A model generated the notes under the pieces. The model made no database searches and was not told where the DNA came from. It saw only the letters and a program-made list of their open reading frames with translations. From NCBI GenBank assembly GCA_023428245.1, contig JAEYYX010000015.1, positions 1-64,000 of the forward strand: DNA of 64,000 nt, written 5' to 3'. Below are positions 45,001-53,650 of the stretch, piece after piece (position 1 is the stretch's first letter; every line of letters starts with the position of its first letter). The position numbers were made by a program, and so were the translations under genes. This stretch comes from Pseudomonadota bacterium (lineage in GTDB: Bacteria > Myxococcota_A > Polyangia > Polyangiales > Polyangiaceae).

Positions 45001-48000
45001 GAAGACGCTGGTGGCGACGCAGGGCAGGCATTCGACGCGATGGCGCGCGCGCTGAGTGCCGATCCGGCGCGCGAGGCGAGCCTCGAGAGCCTTGAACGTC
45101 TCGCGGCTCGCACCGGGCGCTTCGAAGACCTGGCAGCTCTCCTCGAGCGCGAGGCGAAGGAGGTTCCTGAGCCCGACCTGAAGAGCCATCTGCTCATGGC
45201 CGCCGCGACTTTGCTTGAAGAGCGAGTTGGCGACACCGATCGAGCCATCAGGACCTATCGTGCCGTGCTGGGCGCTGATCCCGAGTCTCTCGACGCGGTG
45301 CTGGCTCTCGAGCGGCTGTTCCGTGACGGTCGGAAGTTCGAAGAACTCTCCAAGATCTTGCAGCAGAAGGCGAGCATCCTCACGGACATTGACGCGCAGA
45401 AGGCAGCATTGTTCGACGCTGCGCAGCTCGAAGCGAATGAACTCGGCAGGCAGGACGAGGCCGTTCGCGTGCACGAGAAGGTGCTTGAGCTCGATCCGGA
45501 CGATCTGCGGAGCTTGGATGAGCTGATCGCGATCTTCTTGTCGGAGTCGCGCTGGAAGGAACTTCTCGGCATCTACTCACAGAAAGCCGAGATCGTCACC
45601 GACCCGGAAGAGAAGAAGCAGGTTCTTTACGAAGTGGGCGCAGTCTACGAGCACGAGCTCAAGGACGTATCCCAAGCGATCGATACCTATAACAGGATTC
45701 TCGAGCTTGACCCCGACGACCTCACGGCGCTCGGGCGGCTCGACGTCCTCTACCAGGCGACCGAGAGCTGGCAGGAACTGTTGGGTGTGCTCACGCATCA
45801 GGCCGATTTGACCTCTGACGCTGACGAGGCGATCGGTCATCGCTACCGTGTTGCGGCACTCTACGAGACGCGCCTCGGGGACAAGGAGCGGGCGGTTGAG
45901 CTCTATCGGGAGATTCTGAGCCTCAGTCCTGGGCACCAAGATACGCTTGCTGCGCTCGAGAAGCTGAAGACCGACAGCAAGGTCGGTGTGCTTTCGGCCC
46001 AGGTGCTCGAGACGGTCTACGAGCAGAACGGCGATGCCGAGAAGCTGGTCGAGGCGCTCACGGTTCAGGCGAATGCCGCCGACGAACCGTACCGAGCCGT
46101 CGAGATCTTGGAGCGGATGGCTGTTTTGCTCGAGGACTCGCTCGCCGAGCCGCGCCGCGCGTTTGAAGCGCTCGGCAATGCCGTTTCGCTCGATCCCGAA
46201 AGCGAGAGTTTGCGTTCAAACTTCGAGCGTCTGGCGCTGCTCGCCGAACAACCTGAGCGGGCCTCAGCGATCTACGACGCGGTCCTTTCGAAGATCGAAG
46301 ATCAGCCCGAGCTCAGTGCGACGATCGCGCTGCGCGCTGCGACGCTCTTCGAGAGCGCGTCGGACGATGCCGCGCGCACGATACAAGCCTACAAGAAGGT
46401 CCTCAGCTACGAGCCTGAGAACCGCGCAGCGCTCCAGGCGCTCGATCGACTGTATGAGCAATCGGGTGAGTACGAGGAGCTCGCCAAGGTCTTGGTCGCC
46501 CAGGCGGACCTCGGTGATACCCCGGACGAAATCTTGAGTTTCAAGTATCGTTTGGGTCAGCTGAAGCAGAAGAAGCTTGGCGACATTCTCGGAGCGATCG
46601 AAGTCTACGGTGAAATCCTGGCGGCAGCGCCGGAGCACGAGAGCGCCCTCAGCGCCCTCGAAGACCTGTTCGCCTCCGGCACCGAAGTGCTGCGCGTTGG
46701 TCAGGTGCTCGAGCCGCTCTACCAAGCGTCCGGTAGCTGGGAGAAGTTGCTCGACGTCCGAGAGGGAGAGCTCTCGGCGCTGAAAGATCCCGCTGAGCGT
46801 CTCGAACTCTTGCTTCGCATGGCGGAGGAGAGTGAGCAACAGCTCATCGATGTCGATCGCGCTTTCGAGATCTTGATCCGCGCTTCGCAACTCGCTCCGA
46901 GCGACGAGCGAGTAATCGATGAGCTCGATCGTTTGGCCCCGGTTGTCGATGAAGGCTGGGCCCGGCTCGCTTCGGCGTACGCCGACGTGCTCGAGGACGA
47001 ACAAACCGAGCTCGAAAAGCGCGTCGCGACGGGGCTGCGTTTGGCCGTCGTCTTCGAGAAGGAGCTCGACGATCTCGCTCGCGCGGAGCAGACCTACGGA
47101 TACGTCCTCGACATCGCTCCGTCAGAGCAGGATGCGCTCGAGAATCTCGATCGCATCTACACCGAGCTTGAGGAGTGGCAGCGGCTCGATGGCATCTTGG
47201 CTCGACGCGCTCCGCTCGAGAAGGATCGCCACGACAAGATTGCTCTCTATCTCCGCCACGGCCTTCTGAATGAAGAGCGCCTGGCACGCGGCGAGCTATC
47301 GAGCGGACGACTCGCAGAACTATTGGATCAGGCGGACTCCGAGCTGCCAGGTGATGACAGCGCGAACATCGCGTCGATCGCTCCGGCATCGGACGACGAG
47401 CCCGAACTCGGAGACGAACCAGCGCTCGACGAGCTGCTGCCGAGGAGCGAGGCTCCGGAGAGCGACGCTCCGCCGGATTCCGAAGCGGGTCCCGAGGAGC
47501 GCGAGGACGCGACCTTTGCGTCAGGCGCGGACGCAGCGGACGCGGCACCCGCGCTCGAGGCGAGGCCTGCTCTCGAGAAGAAGTATCTCGAGGCCGCGGT
47601 CACCTATTACCGAGTTGTCTTTGATAGCCTCGAGCCCGAGAACGAGGACGCCATCGCAGGGCTTACCCGCGTGTACGCGCTCCTCGAGAATTGGCCCGCG
47701 CTCAGCGAAGTCTACAAGCGTGAGATCGAGCACGCGGTGGGCGACGTCGCCGAGGCAGACGCCCGCGCCAAGCTGGCGCACCTCTTGGGTGAACGCCTGG
47801 GTGATCGTAAGGGCGCGATCGAGGGCTGGAAGCGAGTCCTGGATTTGCGGGGTGAGGACCCCGAGGCACTCAAAGGCCTCGCGCACCTCTACGAGGCAGA
47901 GCAACAGTGGGCTGAGCTCACCGATGTTCTCGAGCGTCATTATGACATCGCGGACACCGACGAAGATCGGATCCACGTGCTCACGATGCGGGCTCGCCTG

Positions 48001-51000
48001 TTCGATGAGCAGCTCAACCGAGACGATGAGGCGCTCGAGAACTATCAGCGCATCTTGGACATCGACAGCTCGAACGTCCTGGCCCTCAAGGCCATTGCGA
48101 GCCTCTATCGTCGCAAGAAGGATCCTCACGAGCTGGCACGTTCTCTCGAGAACCTGACCGACTACGCGGGCGAGAGCTTCGTCCGGAGCGAGCGAGCCGA
48201 GGCGTATCGGGAGCTCGCGGTTCTGCGCGAGACGCTCCTTGAGCTGCCCCATGATGCAGCTGACGCTTGGCGCAAGGTCCTTGAGTTCAAGCCGGGCGAC
48301 TTCGAAGCCCTCGACAAGCTCGACGCGTACTATCGCGCTGACGAGAACTGGGAAGAGGTCGTCGGGATCAAGCTGCTTCGCGCCGATGCTCTTGAGGACA
48401 AGGAGGCCAGGCTCACCGAGCTCTTGCAAGCGGCCGAGCTCTGGAAGACGACGATCGGTCGCTACGACTCCGCTCGCACGGCCTTCGAAAAGATTCTCGA
48501 AGTCGAGCCGCTGCACGACTTTGCGTTCAAAGAACTCGAGAAGCTGCATACCGCGGCGGAGCGCTGGGAATCCCTCATCGAGCTCTACCTGAACCGCCTG
48601 GAACACTACGAGGAGGTCCCGCCTCGAAGCGATCTGTTGCGGCGTATCGCGCGCATCTTCGAGGAGCGTCTCGACGACAAGAACCAGGCGTTCGACGCTC
48701 TCGTCACAGCGTTCTCGGACGACTACTTCGACGACCAGACTGCTTCGTATCTCGAGCGCTTGGCCCACGCGACCAATCGCTGGAACGAGCTTCTCGCGAC
48801 GGCGAATGCCTGGCTACAGGATGAGCACGAGCGTCGTCCGCGCATCCAGCTCTGCCTCCGCCTCGGCAAGTGGTACGGCGAGGACCTGGGCATGTCGAAT
48901 TATGCCCAGCCGTACTACCAGCAGGTGCTCCTGATCGACCCGCAGAACGTGCGGGTGATGCGGCAAATGGCCGCGATCGAGCGCCTCGCGGGTCACTATC
49001 CGAAGGCGAGCCAGATGCTCACGAAGGCGCTCGACGCCGCCGTGAGCAACGACGACCGCAAGCTGATCCTGACGGACCTCGGTGACATCATCTACCGGAA
49101 CCTCGATCAGGCCGACCAAGCGATCCCGTACTACCGGCGTGCACTCGAGGTCGACGGAGCACATCGTCCGGCGCTCGACGCTCTTGAGCGAATCTACGAA
49201 GACCGCGGCCAGATCCACGACCTCGTCGAGATTCTTGCCCAAAAGGCGGGTTCCATCGAGCACCCGGAAGAGACAGTTCGCCAGAAGCTTCGTCTCGGTT
49301 CGCTGCTCGAGGATCGCCTCGGGGACGCGAGCGGTGCTGCCAAGGCGTACCGCGACGCACTGCACGTCGATCACGAGTCGATTGCCGCATTGCGTGGGCT
49401 TGAGCGAGTGCTCGAACAGACCAAGGAATGGCCCGAACTCGTTAAGGTTCTTGAGCGTCAACTCGACGTCGTCGCGACCGAGGGCGAGCGCGTTCAGGTT
49501 CTCTTGAAGCTGGCCGATGTTCAGGAACAGCAGTTCTTGAAGCCCGACCTTGCGGCCGAGCGACTCGAGCAGGTCGTACAGATCGACCCGAGCCAGGAGC
49601 AGGCTTACGTGTCTTTGGCCCGTTGCTATCGCAGACTCAAGCGCTGGCCGCAGCTCGTCACCGCTCTCGAGAGACATCTCGATGAGACGACGAACCGTGA
49701 AACCAAGCTCGAGCTTTACTTGGCGATGGGCGCGGTGTTCCGCGATGAGCTTCAGGACCTCGACCGCGCGATCGACAGTTACCAGTCGGTGGTCGACGCA
49801 GAGCCGACTCACATGGGGGCGCTTGAGGCACTCAGCAAGCTCTATGAGCGCCAAGGGGACGCCTACCGAGCCGTCGAGTACATGACCCAAGTTGCCGATC
49901 TGACAACGGACGGCGCTCAGCGGGTGGACATGTACTACCGCATTGGTCGTGCCATGGAGGAGAAGCTCACCGATCGCAGGGGAGCACGCGACAAGTTCGA
50001 GCAAGCGTTGGATCTCGATCCGTCGCATCTTCCGTCTCTTGCCGCCCTGCGCACCATCGCGATTGATGAGGCAGATTGGGAAGGGGCGGCGGACTACCTG
50101 AATCGCGAGCAAGAGCGGACGGAATCGCCGCGTCAGAGAGCCCGTTTGCTCGTCGAACTTGGTCGTATTCGAGAGGACATGCTGCTCGATCACCCTGGGG
50201 CCATCCAGGCGTTCGAGAGCGCGATCCAGTTCGACGGCGAGTGCGAAGACGCAGCTCTGGCTCTGGTCAGAGAGTACATCTCGCTTGAGCGTTACGCGGA
50301 CGCCGCGCCGCTCGCCGAGATGCTCGTGCGTCGCTCACGGAACCTTGAGCGCGAGCAGCAACACATGTTGAACAAGCTGCTCGGCCAGGTGCTGAGCAAG
50401 CTCGGAGAGCATGAACGCGCTGTCAAGGCGTTCTCGGCTGCCGCTGCTCTCGATCCGACCGATCAGGAGACCACACGAGGGATCGCTGATTCTTCGTTTG
50501 CGCTCGGCGATTGGGCTACGGCGCTCACGAACTACCAGCGCGTTTTGACTTCGCTCGCTGATGACGAAATCGATACTCGGACCGAGGTCTATTTCCGACT
50601 CGGTGAGATCAAGCGCGCCCAGGGCCAGGATCGCCAAGCCATCAATAACTACGAGAAGGCACTCTCACTGAATGGTGAGCATCGGCCCACTCTCGACGCG
50701 ATGGTCCAGGTCCACGAAAAGGCCGGCGAGTATCGACTGGTCGCCGAGTACAAGCGCCAGATTCTCGACTCGCTGTTCGACGGTGACTCGCGTTACGCGA
50801 TGCTCCTTGAGATCGGCGATCTGTGGGCGGAGCGCGAGAAGAACCCGGTCAAGGCCCTCGAGGCCTACGAGGAAGCACGCGATCTGAAGCCTGACGACCT
50901 CGGCCTACTTCATCGCCTGCTCCAGAATTACCAGGCGGCCGAAGAGTGGCAGAAGATGGCGGATGTCCTCGATGCCATCACTGCGATCGAACATAGGCCG

Positions 51001-52425
51001 CTGGTCAAGGCCAAGCTCTTCTACACGCAGGCGCAGATCTACCGCGACAAGCTTGAAGATCCGATCCGCGCGGTCGAGCTCTTCAACGCGGCTCTCGATC
51101 TGAATCCGGAGCTGCTCGAGGCTTTCGAGCGCATCAACAAAATCCTCACCACGGAGCGGAACTGGAAGCAGCTCGAGCGTTCGTACCGCAAGATGCTTCA
51201 CCGGCTCGCCGGCAAGGGTAAGCCGGAGCTCGAGCACAACCTCTGGCACCAGCTCGGTCTCATCTATCGAGACCGCACGGGCCAGACCAACGAGGCGATC
51301 GAGGCGTTCCGTATGTCGGCGAGTCTCGTGCATGAGGCTCCGGTCCAGCGGCAGATCCTCGCCGAGCTCTATGAGACGGCCGAGCGCTGGGAAGAAGCGG
51401 CACACGAACAGCGGCGTTTGGTCCACCTGGATCCGCTCGCCATCGAGCCTTACCTCGCGCTCTATCGGCTCGCGCTCCACAAGCAGGCCTACGATGAGGC
51501 CTGGTGTTGTGCATCGGTGATCTCGTTCCTTCAGAAGGCGGACGAGGAGACCGAGCGCTTCTACCAGGACTTCCGTCCGCAGGGCATGCTCCCGGTCACG
51601 GGTCGGCTCGGCAACGATCACTGGACGCGCTGCCTATTCCACCCGAACGAGAACGTTCACATCTCGCGCATCTTCGAGATGCTGGTGCCCGCGGCACTGC
51701 AAGCGAAGATCGCGATGCTGCGAAACCAGAAGAAGTTGCCGCAGATCGATGCCCGTTTCCGTCAGGATCCGGCGACCTCGACAGTCACCTTCGCCAAGAC
51801 GTTCGGCTGGGCAGCGCAAGTGCTGGGCGTCGCGACGCCGCCGCTCTACGTCCGAAACGACGTGCAGGCGTACATCACGGCGCTTCCGACGGAGCCCCCG
51901 AGCACCGTCGCTGGACAGCTCGTGCTCTCCGGATTCCAGCCCCAAGAGCTGACCTTCATCTGCGGTAAACACCTGGCGCTCTATCGTCCGGAACACTTCA
52001 TGAAGGTGCTGTTCCCGACGAAGGATGAGCTTACTGTGATGCTGTTCGCAGGTGTCCTGCTCGCGGCTCCTTCGCAGCCGATGCCGCCGGACATGGAGCA
52101 ACAGATCCGCGCGACGGCTCAGAGCTTGGTGCACTTCCTCCAGCCGGTGCAGCTCGAAGGGCTCAAGCAGGTGGTGAAGGCGTTCTTGGCGGACGGTGCG
52201 CGCGCGAATGTGCGTCGTTGGTCGCAGGCAGTCGAGTTCACGGCGTGCCGCGCCGGTCTCGCGCTCTGCGGTGACCTCGAGATCGCTCGTAAGATCATCG
52301 GTGCCGAACAGCAGCTGCCGGGCGAGCCTTCGTCGGCGGAGAAGATGAAGGAACTCTTGACCTTCACCGTGAGCGAGGAGTACTTCGCGCTTCGCAGGGC
52401 GCTTGGAGTTGCGGTCCAGGCGTAA
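42022..52425 (+). CDS. Giant TPR protein, AgmK/GltI-like
   Basis: About 3,467 residues made almost entirely of repeats of roughly 34 residues, many ending 'LxxLDPxxxxAL' (e.g. 'AVKAYEALIEIDPDDVDAKI'), from about residue 50 to 3190. No signal peptide or membrane helix is present, so it is probably cytoplasmic. An acidic low-complexity linker (about residues 1770-1855) divides the array. The last ~270 residues form a separate non-TPR domain. The size, location after the PglI-like gene and TPR content fit AgmK/GltI of the Myxococcus gliding machine. Start codons at 42016 and 42022 are both possible; AGGAG is 9 bases before 42022. It is transcribed alone, between two terminators. Confidence 0.87.
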   Translation: MDDTTKEPNKADDATSALKGSSPSQAPSVAPPSLASPEKIEALKARLAQVESRPNEYVKILVELAAAVAEPFEKVDYYRRAAELYANKFGNHAEAVKAYEALIEIDPDDVDAKIYLKEMYEKRRNYDALIALLRREADAILGPSERAEAYRQIAELATEKVKKPEVCIPLWLAVLDGEPDDPQALDALAQLYERGREYEALCDMLERLIVVTSDDKARITHLTKLGQIAGERLKDDERAAEAYRQLVELDPSDRRAQEQLKKRYTALGRWDDLEALYVEGGNWDEFIRLLEANEPKAETPERRIQMLLKVAELWLTQKGKPDRAARALEKVLSIDSENLIAAERLIPIYSEANNFKGLVQAIEVRLLTLESGPERRDLLLRAASLYEERLRDKEKALSRVLEAMALAADDPEVLNLAEKAARGAGAWDKFVSAVRSLADEVQDPDVRNGLRLRLGRVLREELKADDKAIEQYRLVYEDAPDSAEALEALVLLYGKTERYAELLETFQRKLELEVDPSERRATYLAIARTQRDNLDDAEAAVETLEALLSENEDDRDALADLEQLYAGLGHAQDQANILERQIVLEDTTKGLADLKFRLATLFEGPLKRPAEALEQYREVLSIDVGYTPARAALEKMLPGTLGGEAAAVLETVFEQQEDWASLARVLEVRAEGAVAAEERVEILRKLAQLSAFQLGSADAAIDAQARALKANPANQDTRLELEQLAEQFGKLGELTKIFEEIAKGSRDAELAILYFTRIAELEERADRIDQAVAALNRVLDLDPSREEALVFQDRLLRSNGRLKDLAPVYEKRIALAQDPELRENLFIELAELFDSALGRPEEAVQAYQAVLVEQPESRGALSALASLFGRLERWDDLADNLNAQLSLAESEEEHTRLSLRLAELREQMGNVSEAVEGYAEILDRNPGQASALAALERLSAERAHELRIAEILEPLYRSQGDYKKLVFVHEVQVRHATEPSRRVQLLETIAELHEDAGGDAGQAFDAMARALSADPAREASLESLERLAARTGRFEDLAALLEREAKEVPEPDLKSHLLMAAATLLEERVGDTDRAIRTYRAVLGADPESLDAVLALERLFRDGRKFEELSKILQQKASILTDIDAQKAALFDAAQLEANELGRQDEAVRVHEKVLELDPDDLRSLDELIAIFLSESRWKELLGIYSQKAEIVTDPEEKKQVLYEVGAVYEHELKDVSQAIDTYNRILELDPDDLTALGRLDVLYQATESWQELLGVLTHQADLTSDADEAIGHRYRVAALYETRLGDKERAVELYREILSLSPGHQDTLAALEKLKTDSKVGVLSAQVLETVYEQNGDAEKLVEALTVQANAADEPYRAVEILERMAVLLEDSLAEPRRAFEALGNAVSLDPESESLRSNFERLALLAEQPERASAIYDAVLSKIEDQPELSATIALRAATLFESASDDAARTIQAYKKVLSYEPENRAALQALDRLYEQSGEYEELAKVLVAQADLGDTPDEILSFKYRLGQLKQKKLGDILGAIEVYGEILAAAPEHESALSALEDLFASGTEVLRVGQVLEPLYQASGSWEKLLDVREGELSALKDPAERLELLLRMAEESEQQLIDVDRAFEILIRASQLAPSDERVIDELDRLAPVVDEGWARLASAYADVLEDEQTELEKRVATGLRLAVVFEKELDDLARAEQTYGYVLDIAPSEQDALENLDRIYTELEEWQRLDGILARRAPLEKDRHDKIALYLRHGLLNEERLARGELSSGRLAELLDQADSELPGDDSANIASIAPASDDEPELGDEPALDELLPRSEAPESDAPPDSEAGPEEREDATFASGADAADAAPALEARPALEKKYLEAAVTYYRVVFDSLEPENEDAIAGLTRVYALLENWPALSEVYKREIEHAVGDVAEADARAKLAHLLGERLGDRKGAIEGWKRVLDLRGEDPEALKGLAHLYEAEQQWAELTDVLERHYDIADTDEDRIHVLTMRARLFDEQLNRDDEALENYQRILDIDSSNVLALKAIASLYRRKKDPHELARSLENLTDYAGESFVRSERAEAYRELAVLRETLLELPHDAADAWRKVLEFKPGDFEALDKLDAYYRADENWEEVVGIKLLRADALEDKEARLTELLQAAELWKTTIGRYDSARTAFEKILEVEPLHDFAFKELEKLHTAAERWESLIELYLNRLEHYEEVPPRSDLLRRIARIFEERLDDKNQAFDALVTAFSDDYFDDQTASYLERLAHATNRWNELLATANAWLQDEHERRPRIQLCLRLGKWYGEDLGMSNYAQPYYQQVLLIDPQNVRVMRQMAAIERLAGHYPKASQMLTKALDAAVSNDDRKLILTDLGDIIYRNLDQADQAIPYYRRALEVDGAHRPALDALERIYEDRGQIHDLVEILAQKAGSIEHPEETVRQKLRLGSLLEDRLGDASGAAKAYRDALHVDHESIAALRGLERVLEQTKEWPELVKVLERQLDVVATEGERVQVLLKLADVQEQQFLKPDLAAERLEQVVQIDPSQEQAYVSLARCYRRLKRWPQLVTALERHLDETTNRETKLELYLAMGAVFRDELQDLDRAIDSYQSVVDAEPTHMGALEALSKLYERQGDAYRAVEYMTQVADLTTDGAQRVDMYYRIGRAMEEKLTDRRGARDKFEQALDLDPSHLPSLAALRTIAIDEADWEGAADYLNREQERTESPRQRARLLVELGRIREDMLLDHPGAIQAFESAIQFDGECEDAALALVREYISLERYADAAPLAEMLVRRSRNLEREQQHMLNKLLGQVLSKLGEHERAVKAFSAAAALDPTDQETTRGIADSSFALGDWATALTNYQRVLTSLADDEIDTRTEVYFRLGEIKRAQGQDRQAINNYEKALSLNGEHRPTLDAMVQVHEKAGEYRLVAEYKRQILDSLFDGDSRYAMLLEIGDLWAEREKNPVKALEAYEEARDLKPDDLGLLHRLLQNYQAAEEWQKMADVLDAITAIEHRPLVKAKLFYTQAQIYRDKLEDPIRAVELFNAALDLNPELLEAFERINKILTTERNWKQLERSYRKMLHRLAGKGKPELEHNLWHQLGLIYRDRTGQTNEAIEAFRMSASLVHEAPVQRQILAELYETAERWEEAAHEQRRLVHLDPLAIEPYLALYRLALHKQAYDEAWCCASVISFLQKADEETERFYQDFRPQGMLPVTGRLGNDHWTRCLFHPNENVHISRIFEMLVPAALQAKIAMLRNQKKLPQIDARFRQDPATSTVTFAKTFGWAAQVLGVATPPLYVRNDVQAYITALPTEPPSTVAGQLVLSGFQPQELTFICGKHLALYRPEHFMKVLFPTKDELTVMLFAGVLLAAPSQPMPPDMEQQIRATAQSLVHFLQPVQLEGLKQVVKAFLADGARANVRRWSQAVEFTACRAGLALCGDLEIARKIIGAEQQLPGEPSSAEKMKELLTFTVSEEYFALRRALGVAVQA

Positions 52426-52449
52426 GAGTCAGAAAAGCGAGGAGATGAG

Positions 52450-52487
52450 GGCGGGCGCTGTGCGAAGCGTCCGCCTTCTCTTTTCTT
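52450..52487 (+). terminator. Terminator after the giant TPR gene
   Basis: The stem GGCGGGCGCT / AGCGTCCGCC (one G-T, 6-base loop) with the tail TTCTCTTTTCTT. The remaining 235 bases before the next gene show nothing I can support. Confidence 0.85.
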
Positions 52488-52722
52488 GGGCCTCTCCCTT
52501 GAGGAAAGCTTTTGCACCACCAGACTGCCGGGGATGCAGCGCGGACGAGCACGGCCAGTGGAGGTTGAATCGACGCCCAGGTGGACGAGGCGCACAGCGG
52601 CAGGGTGCGCCTCGGCTCCAGCGTCAGGCGCTCCGGGGAGGCGATCGCGCGAAGAGGCCTCTGGACCTCTGCTGTCGCTCGGAGCGCGTCAGGAGGCGCG
52701 TCAATAGGAGAGCTGTGCTCAG

Positions 52723-53589
52723 TCAGTGCCCGCGACCGGGCACGTCGAAGACGACGCGGAGTCCGAGCCCGACGCGCACACCGACGGAGCCCGGCTCCTC
52801 GGGACCATCCGCTTGGACCGAGCTCGACAGGGCGAAGTCGAAGAGCGGACCGAACCCCAGGTTGGGTGTGGCGAAGAAGTCGCCGCCGACCTGTAGGCGG
52901 AGCCACTCAAGGTTCAGATAGCTCGAGGTGTCCGTAGGGGTGCGCACGCTGATACTTCTCACACCGACACCGAAGGCGAGCCAAGGGTCGAAGCGGAGAC
53001 CTTGGGTGAGATGATGACGCACGAGGATCGAGCCGCCGATCCCATCGCTCTTGCATGTGGGGCAGGCGGTCGTTGAACCACCGACCTGGAAATCACCCGC
53101 GACGCCCACCGTTAGAAGGCGGCTCACGCCGTAGGCGACGTCCAGGCCCCCTTGGAAGTTCGTGCTGACGCCGAGGGTTGTCGGAACGTTGATCGCGATA
53201 TTTCCGGCGGGAAAGCTGACCTGGCCGAGTACTGCCACGCGCAAATGACCGCCCAGGGTATCGGGCGCAGAAAGGTCGCCTGAACGAGCCACAGGCTCGG
53301 GGGCGGGTTCCTCAAGCTCAGTGGTCCTCTCGACAGCACTGCTTTCCGGGGTCTGGGGCTCGGGCTCTGAAGGGCGCTCTGCATCGCCTGTCGCGTTTTC
53401 GTCACCGTCTGCACTTGGCTCGGCTTCCGCGGAGCCTTCGCCGGCCGACGCGGAGACCTCCTCTTGCTCACGGCTGGATTCTCCCTCCGCGAGGGGGGCA
53501 GCCGCCGGGGCCGTGGAATCGGGCTCTGCCCCGAGCGCTAGAGCTGGGGTGAGCAGAGCGCAGGACAGCCAGGAGTACCGACACTTCAT
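52723..53589 (-). CDS. Outer-membrane-type protein with Pro/Glu-rich linker
   Basis: A 288-residue protein with a signal peptide (about residues 1-20, ending 'LALGAEP'), a long Pro/Glu/Ser-rich linker (about 21-105) and a beta-strand-rich C-terminal part resembling an outer-membrane barrel ('HLRVAVLGQVSFPAG', 'FGPLFDFALSSSVQAD'). Two Cys are present ('TACPTCKSDG'). It ends facing the giant TPR gene; any link to that machine is positional only. ATG 53589 was chosen over 53673 because the signal peptide begins there. Confidence 0.72.
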   Translation of the reverse strand: MKCRYSWLSCALLTPALALGAEPDSTAPAAAPLAEGESSREQEEVSASAGEGSAEAEPSADGDENATGDAERPSEPEPQTPESSAVERTTELEEPAPEPVARSGDLSAPDTLGGHLRVAVLGQVSFPAGNIAINVPTTLGVSTNFQGGLDVAYGVSRLLTVGVAGDFQVGGSTTACPTCKSDGIGGSILVRHHLTQGLRFDPWLAFGVGVRSISVRTPTDTSSYLNLEWLRLQVGGDFFATPNLGFGPLFDFALSSSVQADGPEEPGSVGVRVGLGLRVVFDVPGRGH

Positions 53590-53650
53590 GCGGCGCTGGT
53601 TACCACAACTTTTCCGACAACGGCCCGCCCAAACGGACGAATCCTGGGTC

